Positions 27,222 to 37,264 of a stretch of 64,000 nt of DNA are shown here, piece by piece. Under the pieces are notes generated by a model. That model made no database searches. It saw only the letters and a program-made list of their open reading frames with translations, and was not told where the DNA came from. The stretch comes from HXMU1420-13 sp965228545. GTDB taxonomy: Bacteria; Bacteroidota; Rhodothermia; Balneolales; Balneolaceae. Position numbers and translations under genes: made by a program. Within the stretch, counting starts at the first letter, position 1. Each line of letters begins with the position of its first letter. Location of the stretch: positions 2,480,001 to 2,544,000 of the forward strand of contig OZ245822.1 in the NCBI GenBank assembly GCA_965228545.1, written 5' to 3'.

Positions 27222-28970
27222 ATGATTAACAAACATATTTCATCGATTGGCTGCTTTGCTACAAGGCAGCCTTTCTTTTTTATTCTAGGTGTTCTTTTTT
27301 TGATAAGTTGTTCGTCAACACCTGAGGAAAAAGACCACATCGATTTTCAGATATTATTTGATGTAAATGGGATAGAACGTACCGTATTCGATTTCGAAAC
27401 GGCATATGTCGAACATCTCATCAAAACCGGTAGAAACGATACAAAAAACGAGCGATATGGTTTTTTGAATGAACTGATCGATAAGCTGTTACTTGCTCAA
27501 GCCGCAGCAAATAAAGGATTGCTTGATCATCCGAAGTATCAAGCAGCAACTGCCTATCAGCAACAAAAATCTATGATTGATTTCTATTTTGTGGATGAAA
27601 TGGAAGCGATCATGGAACCGCTCACCGATGAAGAAATACGTCTGGCCTATGCAAAAAAACAGCGCTCTGTGTATGTGAGGCAATTGTTCAGTACCGATGT
27701 CTCCGATCTGGAAGAATCCTATGAAAGGCTAAAGGCCGGTGAAGATTTTGTTGACGTAGCGAACGACTTTTACAATACCTCCGATTACGATTCGCTGGCC
27801 GGCTATCTTGGCCCGATAAGTTATTTTGGTGCAGATGATGCCTTTGCTGAGGCTGCCTATTCCACAAATCTAAACGAGTTTACTGAACCCATTCGTACAC
27901 GATATGGCTATCACATTATATATGTAGAGTATATCGAGTTTCCGGCGATTTTGGCAGAAGATGAGTATCAATATCGGAAACAAGGTGTAAGTAGTCAGTT
28001 AAGGTTGCGCAAACAACAACTTATTTCGGACGAGTACATCCGAACAAAAATGGAAGGATTGAATGTGCAGCCCGATCGAGAGAACCTGAACGAGCTTCGG
28101 CAGATTATATTAAACCTGGATGGTGATGGGATTATCAGTAATACGCCTCAACCCGAAAATAACGCCTACAACTGGACCGACGAACGGCTTGAGCAACTAG
28201 AAGCTTCCGTAAATCCGGATTTAATACTCGCTACTTATGATTTGGAAGGAAACAGATTTGAATTTACCGCAGATGATTATCTACGTTGGCTACCCTTTTT
28301 ATCGTTTCAGGAATCGAAAACAAGAACAGGGGCTTCTGTTGGGCGAGCGATGAGAAACGAGGTGTTATTCAAACAGGCAAAAGAAGAAAATTATTGGGAA
28401 GATGTTCGAGTGCAAAAAGAGGTAGAAAAGCGAGGATACGATATGCTGGCGGATCTTTATCAGTATCAATTAACAAGAGACGCATTGGCGGATACTTCCA
28501 GCATTAGAGTTCCCTCAAGCTACAGAGATCGACTCATCCGAAATAAGTATGTGTTATTGAAAGCTAGTTATTGGAAAATTACCGCAGATAATTTACAGGA
28601 AGCAGAGTTAATCAAAAGTGAAATAGTAGAAGGGGATATCCCGGAAAGCTACGATACCTTCACAAAAGTAGAATATGCAACAATTGATCCATCGAGCAAT
28701 GATTTTGATCTGATTCGAAAAGGGATCGAAAATATGCCGGTTCTTGCCTTCTCAGAATCGGAAGGATGGATGGTGCTTAATATCCTTAAAAAAGAAATTA
28801 CCGAAGTGAAATCATCTACCGATGAAGCTGATATCGAAACCAGATATAAAGTTTATTCAACTATCAACGCTGAAGTGGAAACCCTACGTAAAGCTGCATC
28901 TATCGAAATAGATACTGCTTTATTTGATTCTATCTACGAAGTGTGGAAGCAAAAAGAAGATGAATTGTAG
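27222..28970 (+). CDS. Peptidylprolyl isomerase (parvulin/SurA-like) lipoprotein
   Basis: A 582-residue lipoprotein with lipobox LISC (acylated cysteine C30). An N-terminal SurA-like helical region is followed by a PpiC/parvulin domain at about 145-245 (RQLFSTDVSDLEESYERL; GYLGPISYFGADDAFAEAAY; PIRTRYGYHIIYVEY). It probably acts as a periplasmic folding helper. Its position as last gene of the receptor operon suggests it aids outer-membrane assembly of the barrels encoded upstream. The C-terminal half is unlike known domains. The start ATG begins two bases after the preceding stop. Confidence 0.82.
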   Translation: MINKHISSIGCFATRQPFFFILGVLFLISCSSTPEEKDHIDFQILFDVNGIERTVFDFETAYVEHLIKTGRNDTKNERYGFLNELIDKLLLAQAAANKGLLDHPKYQAATAYQQQKSMIDFYFVDEMEAIMEPLTDEEIRLAYAKKQRSVYVRQLFSTDVSDLEESYERLKAGEDFVDVANDFYNTSDYDSLAGYLGPISYFGADDAFAEAAYSTNLNEFTEPIRTRYGYHIIYVEYIEFPAILAEDEYQYRKQGVSSQLRLRKQQLISDEYIRTKMEGLNVQPDRENLNELRQIILNLDGDGIISNTPQPENNAYNWTDERLEQLEASVNPDLILATYDLEGNRFEFTADDYLRWLPFLSFQESKTRTGASVGRAMRNEVLFKQAKEENYWEDVRVQKEVEKRGYDMLADLYQYQLTRDALADTSSIRVPSSYRDRLIRNKYVLLKASYWKITADNLQEAELIKSEIVEGDIPESYDTFTKVEYATIDPSSNDFDLIRKGIENMPVLAFSESEGWMVLNILKKEITEVKSSTDEADIETRYKVYSTINAEVETLRKAASIEIDTALFDSIYEVWKQKEDEL

Positions 28971-28983
28971 TAAATAAAGAGCA

Positions 28984-29012
28984 CAAAAAAGGCATGAGTA
29001 CACTCATGCCTT
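28984..29012 (-). terminator. Terminator between convergent genes
   Basis: GGCATGAG and CTCATGCC pair perfectly around TACA. A-tract on the left side gives a T-tract on the minus strand, so it mainly ends the YtxH-like gene; it may also act on the forward operon. Confidence 0.8.
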
Positions 29013-29048
29013 AAGTTGAAGTAGATAGGAGGTTAAGCGAGGTAAGTT

Positions 29049-29348
29049 TTACGATCCCGGCTCAATAGATTCGAGTAAGCTTTCAGCTTCACGAATTAAA
29101 CTTTCTGCTTTGTCTTTTGCTTCAAGTACTACTGCATCGCCTTTTTCTTTGGCTTCTGAAATGAGTTTTTGCTTCTCTTTCCTGAGTTCAGCAATTAACT
29201 CGTTAAGCTCGTCTCTGTAATTGCTTAACCTATAAGAAATTCTTCCTCTGGTGTTTGCGCCTGTATCGGGTGCATATAATAATGCGATTACCGTACCAGC
29301 CATTGCACCGGTAATTAATCCTGCTAAAAAATTTCCTGATTTACTCAT
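29049..29348 (-). CDS. YtxH domain-containing protein
   Basis: A 99-residue protein with an N-terminal hydrophobic segment (FLAGLITGAMAGTVIALLYAP) typical of YtxH/gas-vesicle-type small proteins, then a highly charged helical tail rich in Lys and Glu. The start at 29348 is chosen because AAAGGAGTT lies at the right distance upstream; an in-frame ATG 17 codons earlier lacks this. YtxH proteins are linked with general stress in Firmicutes, but a function here is not established. It is monocistronic with its own terminator. Confidence 0.78.
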   Translation of the reverse strand: MSKSGNFLAGLITGAMAGTVIALLYAPDTGANTRGRISYRLSNYRDELNELIAELRKEKQKLISEAKEKGDAVVLEAKDKAESLIREAESLLESIEPGS

Positions 29349-29414
29349 AATAACTCCTTTTGTATTTATTACTCTTAGGATATAAAAAACGCGCTCCAAT
29401 GTAAATTAGCGTCT

Positions 29415-32400
29415 TCAAATATGTGCCTGTTCTTTTTTGCTAAACAATGAATTTTTGATTGAGCCGATTACATTACTAAACCAATAAATAACTTGTTTTA
29501 GGCCTAATGAAATGGCAGGGGTAATGAACAAGGTGAAAATAACCCCAAAAAGAAGGCCGAAAATTACTGTTTTAGCTAAAGGTGACCAGATTTCAGCTCC
29601 GGCACCCAATTCGAGCGAAAGTGGAATCATCGAACAGATAGTAGTAATTGCAGTAAGCAGTACAGGGCGCATTCGGCGTTTACAAGCTTCCTGTATATTA
29701 TGCATAAACGCTGAGTCGCGATCTAGACTGAACTCCATATTTCGGGTTCGTAAGTGCATGTAATCTACCAATACAATTCCATTATTGAGGATAATACCCA
29801 CCAACATGAAAAGCCCGATGTTTCCGGTTGTACTTAATGGAGATCCTGTCAACGTCAAACCGGCAAGGGCTCCGAATAACGCCATCGGAATACAGAACCA
29901 TATAACGAATGGATCGCGGAAATTTTCGAATAACGAAGCCATAATCATAAACATCAGAATAATAGCCGCAAGCCCAGCCCAGATAAACTGATTCATAGCC
30001 TGTTCGGTTTCGAAACTTGCGCCAGTAAACTCATACCTATAACCTTCGGGTAACACAATTTCTTCGTTAAGGAAATTTGTAATCAGCGCTTTATACTCGT
30101 CGGATTCACCATTAAACTGTATGTTTACATCCAGCAATATTTCGCGATTTCGTTTCGAGTAGGAATCTACGCCTTTAGTCTCTACAAACTCACCTACTGC
30201 AACTACAGGAATGCGCTGATCTTCGTATTGAAGAACTTCCAGATCAAACAAATCTTCGCGTGAAGTTAAAGCATCTTTCGAGGTTCTTACTTCTATTGGA
30301 ATTTCACGGCCTTCGGTTCTGAAAAAGCCGGCCTGATTTCCGAGTGTTTGCGTTCGCAAATTACTTGCTACATTGGCTACACCAGCATTTAACAACCCTA
30401 CACGGTTACGGTCTACAATAAATTGCAATTCGGGGGTTGGATCGGTACGACCATTATCAACCGATATGATGTTCGGATCGTCGAGGAGTCGCTCTTCAAT
30501 TTGATTGGAGATTTTCAATAATTGCTCCATCTCTGGCCCAACAAAAGTGAGGCGTAGTGAACTGCCACCAAAACTAAAACCACGTCCGCCAAAGCGCAAT
30601 CCGCCACCTTCAACCGAGGCACGAACCGTTGCACCCGGATAAGTTAACTCTTGCCGTAGCGCTGCGGCCAGTTCGTTACTGGTTATTTCACGTTCCTCCA
30701 TTGGCACTAATTTTATGGTAAAACTGCCTCGGTTACTCTGCTCTGTCCAACGGCTACGCCCTATGTTAGAAACCAGTGTTTCGATTTCCGGTTTAGCCAG
30801 CAATTTCTCCTCAAATTGCTTCATCACTTCCACCGTTTTAACCAGCTTGGTACCTTCCTGAAGGGATACATTTACATCGATTTCGCCGGAGTCGGTTTCG
30901 GGGAAACCTTCTTTGGTGATGTTTTGGAATAAATATCCGGTGCCCACTAGAATTCCAATCAATAGCATGGTTGGCAACCACTTATGATGCATAATCCAAT
31001 TAAGCACTTTGCCATAGCCGCCTTCTAATTTGTGCATGGCTTTAAACACTAGCCCACCTTTATTGAATTGATCAAGATCGAGCACAAGCAAAGCTACTAC
31101 CGGAACAAGAATGATGGATGATAAAAACGAGATCCCAATTGCAAAACTAATAGTTAGTGCGAATTCGCGAAACAAAGTTCCCTGAACTCCGGTGATTAGT
31201 GTTATAGGGATAAATACACCCAATGTTGTTAAAGTGGATCCAAGTAACGGCCCTATTACTTCGTTGGTTCCGGTTAAAGCGGCTTCCATTTTGGCCACGC
31301 CGTCTTCCATCTTTCGTGCAATACTCTCTGAAACAACAATGGCATTATCAACCAATAACCCGATGGCCAGTGCAAGAGCCGAAATGGTAAAGATATTGAG
31401 TGTGAGTCCGGTTGCATACATGGCAGCGAAGCAAGCAGCAATAGAAACCGGAATAGAAATAGCTACCACAAGCGAAATGCGCCAACCACCCATAAAAATC
31501 AAAATAATAAAAACTACTACCAGCAAAGCAATCAACGACGATTGCGCAAGATTGTTGATCGAGTCATCAATGGTTTGCCCTTCATCGCTAAGAATTCGCA
31601 GTTCTACATCTGGCGGTAGTATTTCGTTAATTTCAGGTACAATGGCTTTTACTGCGTTTACAACATCTAATGTATTAGCATCCGAGTTTTTCTGTACTTC
31701 GATGGATACACTATTATTTCCGTTCACATTTACTAGGCTGGTAACTTCCGTAAAACCATCAGATACATTGGCCACATCACCAACGCGAATAGGAACACCA
31801 TTTTCGGCAACTTTAATGATGGTCTGCCGGATTTCCTCTACCGTTGAGTACATCGACTCAGCCCGCACACTGTAACTGATGTTCTGTGCAAGCACGTTAC
31901 CCATAGGCAATTGTGTGTTATTAGAAGAGATCGCATTTTCGATTTCCTGCGGAACTAAACGGTACTGTGCCAACCGCATTGGGGAAACATCCACATAAAT
32001 ACGCCGCTCCAAACCACCGCGGGTATCGGCAGAAGCCAAGCCAACGAGTCGCTCTAAACTTGGCTCTACCATTTCGATGGCCAGATTTCGGAGTTCATCC
32101 AACCCTTTTTGTCCTGAATTGATGCTCAATTGCATGATGGGACGGTTTTCCGGGTCGAACTGGAAAATAACGGGTTCTCTTGCTTGTTGCGGAAGATCAT
32201 TTCGAATTTGATCGATCGCTTTTTGAACTTTCAATTCTGTTTTACGGATGTCGGTACCTTCATACAATCGCATGATGATAAATGCATTACCACGGCTCAC
32301 ACGCGCTTCAAGGCTCTCGATGCCTTCGATAGCAGAAACAGCGCCTTCAATCGGTGTTACAATAATCCGGTCGATGTCTTCCGGAGCCACATTCTGGTAT

Positions 32401-32558
32401 CCGGTTGAAATTGCCAACACAGGAATATTAAGTTTCGGGAATAGCGTTACACGTAAATTTGTGAGCGAAAATATTCCAAATCCTACCACAATCAGTGTAC
32501 ACATGATTACGGTAATTGGCCGATTAAGAATTCCTCCGGTTAGGGTGAATTTTTTCAT
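29415..32558 (-). CDS. RND efflux transporter permease (second of two)
   Basis: A 1047-residue inner-membrane proton/drug antiporter of the HAE-1/AcrB type with the expected twelve transmembrane helices and two large periplasmic loops. The family start is MKKFTLTGGILNRPITVIMCT. Helix 4 reads GLLVDNAIVVSESIA, so only one of the two usual Asp residues is present (D followed by N). The start overlaps the upstream permease stop by four bases, so the two are translationally coupled. A heteromeric permease as in MdtBC is possible. Substrate unknown. Confidence 0.9.
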   Translation of the reverse strand: MKKFTLTGGILNRPITVIMCTLIVVGFGIFSLTNLRVTLFPKLNIPVLAISTGYQNVAPEDIDRIIVTPIEGAVSAIEGIESLEARVSRGNAFIIMRLYEGTDIRKTELKVQKAIDQIRNDLPQQAREPVIFQFDPENRPIMQLSINSGQKGLDELRNLAIEMVEPSLERLVGLASADTRGGLERRIYVDVSPMRLAQYRLVPQEIENAISSNNTQLPMGNVLAQNISYSVRAESMYSTVEEIRQTIIKVAENGVPIRVGDVANVSDGFTEVTSLVNVNGNNSVSIEVQKNSDANTLDVVNAVKAIVPEINEILPPDVELRILSDEGQTIDDSINNLAQSSLIALLVVVFIILIFMGGWRISLVVAISIPVSIAACFAAMYATGLTLNIFTISALALAIGLLVDNAIVVSESIARKMEDGVAKMEAALTGTNEVIGPLLGSTLTTLGVFIPITLITGVQGTLFREFALTISFAIGISFLSSIILVPVVALLVLDLDQFNKGGLVFKAMHKLEGGYGKVLNWIMHHKWLPTMLLIGILVGTGYLFQNITKEGFPETDSGEIDVNVSLQEGTKLVKTVEVMKQFEEKLLAKPEIETLVSNIGRSRWTEQSNRGSFTIKLVPMEEREITSNELAAALRQELTYPGATVRASVEGGGLRFGGRGFSFGGSSLRLTFVGPEMEQLLKISNQIEERLLDDPNIISVDNGRTDPTPELQFIVDRNRVGLLNAGVANVASNLRTQTLGNQAGFFRTEGREIPIEVRTSKDALTSREDLFDLEVLQYEDQRIPVVAVGEFVETKGVDSYSKRNREILLDVNIQFNGESDEYKALITNFLNEEIVLPEGYRYEFTGASFETEQAMNQFIWAGLAAIILMFMIMASLFENFRDPFVIWFCIPMALFGALAGLTLTGSPLSTTGNIGLFMLVGIILNNGIVLVDYMHLRTRNMEFSLDRDSAFMHNIQEACKRRMRPVLLTAITTICSMIPLSLELGAGAEIWSPLAKTVIFGLLFGVIFTLFITPAISLGLKQVIYWFSNVIGSIKNSLFSKKEQAHI

Positions 32559-35500
32559 ACTGCAACCTCTTCTTTTGCGAGTGGATCTTCTTTATGGATG
32601 GCGTCAAAACCCAAATTGCTTACACCTTTGTTAATTAGATTGTAAACACTTGGTACAACAAACAGCATTAAAAAGGTAGACATAGTTAGGCCGCCAATAA
32701 CGGTTCGCGCCATGGGGCTCCAGGTTTCTGAACCGGATCCGATTTCAAGCGCCAGTGGTACCATCGATAAAATTGTTGTTAGTGCTGTCATCAAAATAGG
32801 GCGTAAACGCCGGGTGGCGCCTTGCACTATGGCTTCATGACGAGTGATGCCGCGAGCCTGCAAAATTTTGATGTAATCGATCATCACAATTCCGTTGTTA
32901 ACTACAATACCTGAAAGTAAAATTAAACCAACCATAGAGGTTACACTAATTGGGGTACTGGTTATTCCAAGCATAATTAAAACCCCTGAGAGTGCCAGTG
33001 GAATAGTAAAAATGATGATAAACGGCTCGATTAAGCTTTCAAATTGGGAGGCCATAACCATGTAAGTTAAAATCCCGGCGATAGCAAAAGCGATAAGGAG
33101 GAAATTGAACGATTCAGCTTGTTCTTCTGCTGAGCCGGCAAGGGCATAGCGATACCCTTCGGGCCACTGTATATCATCGAGAAGCAGACGGGCTTCTGAA
33201 GAAGCTTTTTTCAGGTCGATGTCGTCGAGTTCGGTAAAAATTTCAACAACGCGTTCCTGATCGATCCGGGTAACATTGGTTGGGCCGGTAAAACGCTCTA
33301 CTCTTGCAAGGTTGCTAAGCGGCATCCATTCGCCGGCAGGAGTTTGTATTTGAATGTCTTCTAAATCGGTTGATGCAGATTTTTGACGGGGGTCCAGCTC
33401 AACCAATACTTCAAACTCCACACCCTGATCCACAAAACTGGTTGCAATGGAGCCCTGAACGGCATTACTTACAGCACTTGCAACTTGATTGGTATTCATG
33501 CCAACCAGCGAAATGCGTTCGCGATCCATAACAAGGCGTAATTCTGGTCGGCCTTGATCTGAAGTGGAATAGGCACTTACTACACCATCGATTTGGAGCA
33601 ATCGTTCTTTTACACCTTCGGTTAAGTCTTTCTTAACTTCCGGATCGAAGCCAAAGATTTGTACAATTAATCCGTTTTCGCCATCCGGTGAGAGAGGATC
33701 AATCACAATTTCTTGTACATCCACACCTGGAACAATTTGTAAATCGGTTAACGCTTGATTTACAATCTCAAACTGCGTTCGATCCCGTTGATCTTGCGAT
33801 ACCAGTTCAACTCTAATGGTGCCGGTAAAACCGCCGGGATTATCTGCGCCTTCAATTCCTTCTTTATCCCCATAATCCGATACAATAATTCGGGCTTCAG
33901 GAATGGTTCGGGTAAGTACACTTTCTACCTGTTTTACGGATCGCTCTAGTTCCAATAAACTAACGCCGGGTTCGCGACTCACTTCTAGTGTAAAGGCGTT
34001 TTCATCTACACGAGGAAAGAATTCGCCTCCCAGAGTATTGAAAATGGGTAAGGTTATCACAAAAAACAGTACAGCACTTAAAATAACTAAGCCACTTCGA
34101 TGTAATGAAGAATCAAGTTGGCGGGAATATACTTCTTCCAGTTTAGCTAGTAGATTGCTGAAGAATAGAGCCAGTTTATTATCTGATTGAAACTTTGATT
34201 CCCCATCTCGGAAAAATTGAGAAGTCATCATTGGTATTAGCGTTAGCGCAACCAGCGAAGAAACTGAAAGCGAGAAAGAGATAGTTAGCGCCAAATCGCG
34301 AAATAAAAATCCTGCAATTCCAGGCACAAACAAAATCGGTAGAAATACTACCAGGGTGGTTAGTGTTGAAATAACTACAGGAACTGCAACTTCTTTGGCA
34401 CCCATAACAGCGGCATCTTTTCGATTATGCCCTTCTTCCCGAAATCGGAATATGTTCTCAAGAACAACTACGGCATCATCAACTACCAATCCAACAGCGA
34501 GGGTTAAACCGGATAGAGAAATGATATTTAAACTTAAATTAGCGAAATCCATCACCGCAAAAGTGGTAATAATGGAAACCGGAATAGAAATGGCAATGAT
34601 CAAAGCAGAGCGTCCGCTACGCAAAAAAGCGAGAAGTATAAGTACAACTAAAATAATGGCCTGCAAACCGGTAAGCAGCAAGTTCTCAATCGACATTTTA
34701 ATGAACTCGGCTTTATTGGTAAGCACTTCAACCTGAATATCTTCGGGCAGACTCTGTTTGATGACATCAAGACTTGAAATTACTTCATCGGCTGCAACTA
34801 CAACGTTGGCATCGCTTTGGCGGTAGATATTGATGATAATGCCATCCTCACCATTCACTTGAACATTACCAATGGGCTGTGCAATTCCATCGTCGACGGT
34901 TGCTACATCTCTTAGGAAAAGCGTCTGCCCATCACGTACTTCAATTACAGTATTCCGGATTTGTTCAACCGTTTTTAACTCGCCCATTGTTCGTAGCGAA
35001 TACACCGTATTACCCTCAATCAACTGGCCGGCCGGAACCTGAATATTTTCAGCGGCTAGACGAGAAGAAATATCTGCAATGGTAACATCATATAAGCGCA
35101 TTTTCTCGCTGTCGATGGTTACATTAATCTGCCGTTCTAAACCACCTGATGTTTCGGCCGAGGCAATGCCGTTGATGCGTTCAATCCGTTGTTCTAAGAT
35201 TTGTGTAGCAAAGGTTCTAAGGTCGCGCGAAGAACGTACTTCTGAAGTAACCGCAAGCACAACGATAGGCTCCTGATTTGGGTCGTAGCTAAAAACCAAT
35301 GGCGTTTCAGCGTCTCTCGGTATAGACCTTGATACAAAACCAAGCTGTTTACGAACATCGTTTTCGGCTTCATAAAGATCGGTTCCCCAATTGAAATTCA
35401 GCTTTACAACCGATGCACCTTGGCTAGAGAGTGAACGTACTCGACGAATCCCACTGATGCTACCCACCTGCTCTTCGATGGGGCGAGTTACTAATGCTTC

Positions 35501-35680
35501 AATATCTTCGGGTGCAACACCTTCGTAGCCGGTGTAGATGGTGATGGTAGGAAAACTAACATCCGGATACAGGTTCAGTCGAAGTTGAGAAACTCCAAAA
35601 ATACCGAATCCGATCAGAATTAAGCTGACCATTAAAAATGTGATAGGGCGTTGTACCGCCAGTTTTGATAAGCCGCCCAT
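32555..35680 (-). CDS. RND efflux transporter permease (first of two)
   Basis: A 1041-residue HAE-1/AcrB-type permease, opening with GLSKLAVQRPITFLMVSLIL. Helix 4 carries the intact Asp-Asp pair of the proton relay in GLVVDDAVVVLENI, unlike its downstream partner. Two periplasmic porter domains and a C-terminal transmembrane block ending in MSTFLMLFVVPSVYNLI are present. It lies two bases after the adaptor gene and overlaps the next permease by four bases. It should form or co-form a tripartite pump with the adaptor; the outer membrane channel is not encoded here. Confidence 0.91.
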   Translation of the reverse strand: MGGLSKLAVQRPITFLMVSLILIGFGIFGVSQLRLNLYPDVSFPTITIYTGYEGVAPEDIEALVTRPIEEQVGSISGIRRVRSLSSQGASVVKLNFNWGTDLYEAENDVRKQLGFVSRSIPRDAETPLVFSYDPNQEPIVVLAVTSEVRSSRDLRTFATQILEQRIERINGIASAETSGGLERQINVTIDSEKMRLYDVTIADISSRLAAENIQVPAGQLIEGNTVYSLRTMGELKTVEQIRNTVIEVRDGQTLFLRDVATVDDGIAQPIGNVQVNGEDGIIINIYRQSDANVVVAADEVISSLDVIKQSLPEDIQVEVLTNKAEFIKMSIENLLLTGLQAIILVVLILLAFLRSGRSALIIAISIPVSIITTFAVMDFANLSLNIISLSGLTLAVGLVVDDAVVVLENIFRFREEGHNRKDAAVMGAKEVAVPVVISTLTTLVVFLPILFVPGIAGFLFRDLALTISFSLSVSSLVALTLIPMMTSQFFRDGESKFQSDNKLALFFSNLLAKLEEVYSRQLDSSLHRSGLVILSAVLFFVITLPIFNTLGGEFFPRVDENAFTLEVSREPGVSLLELERSVKQVESVLTRTIPEARIIVSDYGDKEGIEGADNPGGFTGTIRVELVSQDQRDRTQFEIVNQALTDLQIVPGVDVQEIVIDPLSPDGENGLIVQIFGFDPEVKKDLTEGVKERLLQIDGVVSAYSTSDQGRPELRLVMDRERISLVGMNTNQVASAVSNAVQGSIATSFVDQGVEFEVLVELDPRQKSASTDLEDIQIQTPAGEWMPLSNLARVERFTGPTNVTRIDQERVVEIFTELDDIDLKKASSEARLLLDDIQWPEGYRYALAGSAEEQAESFNFLLIAFAIAGILTYMVMASQFESLIEPFIIIFTIPLALSGVLIMLGITSTPISVTSMVGLILLSGIVVNNGIVMIDYIKILQARGITRHEAIVQGATRRLRPILMTALTTILSMVPLALEIGSGSETWSPMARTVIGGLTMSTFLMLFVVPSVYNLINKGVSNLGFDAIHKEDPLAKEEVAV

Positions 35681-35682
35681 AA

Positions 35683-37089
35683 TTAATTATTAGAAGCGTT
35701 AGCGGTTCTCAAACTATCCATGTAAGCACGTCGCTCTTCTTGGCTCATATTCTGCATTCTCTGCCTCATTTTCTGTCGATCTTCGTCACTCATATTTGCG
35801 AAAGCTGCTCCTCGATTTCCATCGGTAGTGCTACTTTGTTGTGCCGAAGCACCCCCACGGCTAGAAGCATCCCAGCCAGCGCCACCCGAACCACTGGCAA
35901 CGGCTGAACCTTGAGGCGAGCTAAAATCAGAGCCGGTTGCTACGCGTATTTTTCCTCCATCCTTCAAGCTTGCTTGGCCTGTAACTATAATGTTATCGCC
36001 CGGGCGTATTCCCGAGAGAACCTCGATTTTATCTCCTTGTTCAATGCCCAACTGTAAAGCACGTAATTCTGCTACCGTATCGCCCACCGACACGAAAACA
36101 GAGTACGTACGATCTAAAGAAATAGTGTTCGACTCAGGTTCTACAACTGTTTCTACTTTTTCAACCAGTGCGCTTCTTGGTACAACTACAGCTTGAGGCT
36201 TATAATCAATATCTATAATGCTCTCGGTTAGTACACCGGGATATATACTTGGGCCTGAGTTTGTAAGTGTAATAACAACCTCGCCTAAACCTGTGGTGGG
36301 ATCTAATTGTGGACTTTTTCTGCTGATAACACCTTCTGCGGTAGCATCACTCTCATTAGAAACACGCAGTTTTACACGTTGGCCAATTTTCACAAACCGC
36401 CAATCCTGTACGGGTAAAAATACACGCGATTCGTAACCAACCAAGTTTGCTACTTCAAAAATAGGTTGAGAAGCATTCGCGAGGTCACCTTCTTCACCGG
36501 TTCGCGAGATAATAACACCTCTAACCGGAGAGCGTACTTCGGTAAAACCAAAATTTTCTTTGGCTTGTGTTAGCGATGCTTTTGCTGCCTCGAACGCCGC
36601 TACTGAGCTTTGGTAAGCTGCCTGAGCGTTCTCAACTTCTGCTGTGCTTGTTAAATCTCGATCCTGCAATGTTCGTAATCGAAAATAAGCGGCGCTGTCT
36701 CTGGAAACGGCGATTTTACTTTGGGCAACTTGTGCTTCTGCTTGTAGAAGTTGATCACGAAAAGTGGCGTCGTTAATTTTAGCTAAAAGTTGACCCTGCC
36801 TAACAGTATCGCCTAGGTCTACATAAAAACGTGTGATTCGATTAGAAACCTGCGGGGTTATTGAGATTACGTCCTGTGCTTTAATCGTTCCAAACGATCG
36901 TACTTGATCTGCAATGGGTTGTAAATTAACCGCTTGAGTTTCCACACTTGTAACGCGGTCGGTGTTTGCACCGCCGCCCCAACCACCCCAGCCGCCACCG
37001 CCGGAATTAGAAGTTGATTCTTCTTCTGAGCCACCACAGCCTATAAAAACGATTGATAAAATTAATGCCGAAAAGAGTAAATTTTTCAC
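35683..37089 (-). CDS. RND efflux periplasmic adaptor (membrane fusion lipoprotein)
   Basis: A 468-residue HlyD/AcrA-type adaptor linking the inner-membrane permease to an outer-membrane channel. The lipobox is IGC (about residue 18), followed by a Gly/Trp-rich linker. A barrel-sandwich half (TPQVSNRITRFYVDLGDTVRQGQLLAKI, near 85-110), a helical hairpin, the second lipoyl half (GFTEVRSPVRGVIISRTGEEGD), a beta-barrel domain and a membrane-proximal domain follow. The C-terminus has an unusual Gly/Ser-rich tail and a charged Met/Arg-rich helix (residues about 400-468). First gene of the pump operon. Confidence 0.9.
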   Translation of the reverse strand: MKNLLFSALILSIVFIGCGGSEEESTSNSGGGGWGGWGGGANTDRVTSVETQAVNLQPIADQVRSFGTIKAQDVISITPQVSNRITRFYVDLGDTVRQGQLLAKINDATFRDQLLQAEAQVAQSKIAVSRDSAAYFRLRTLQDRDLTSTAEVENAQAAYQSSVAAFEAAKASLTQAKENFGFTEVRSPVRGVIISRTGEEGDLANASQPIFEVANLVGYESRVFLPVQDWRFVKIGQRVKLRVSNESDATAEGVISRKSPQLDPTTGLGEVVITLTNSGPSIYPGVLTESIIDIDYKPQAVVVPRSALVEKVETVVEPESNTISLDRTYSVFVSVGDTVAELRALQLGIEQGDKIEVLSGIRPGDNIIVTGQASLKDGGKIRVATGSDFSSPQGSAVASGSGGAGWDASSRGGASAQQSSTTDGNRGAAFANMSDEDRQKMRQRMQNMSQEERRAYMDSLRTANASNN

Positions 37090-37264
37090 TGATATATTGA
37101 TGAATTAGATTTGTATCCTAAGACTTGAAATTTCGCTAAATAGTTCAGTAAGAATGAGTTTTAGCATGTAAAAAAAAGCAATCCATGGTTTACATTTTGA
37201 AATGAATAGGTGCATTTGATTCCGTAATTTGTACTTCGAAAATCCACCTCAAAATTACCAATAC

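Noticed and set aside
31192..31875. 227-codon plus-strand open frame
   Set aside because: It is antisense to the first third of the second RND permease, whose protein sequence is fully conserved; the frame shows no domain and is Ser/Thr/Ile-rich, as shadow frames of RND genes are.
34356..34736. 126-codon plus-strand open frame
   Set aside because: Antisense to the transmembrane block of the first RND permease; no ribosome-binding site or recognisable protein features.
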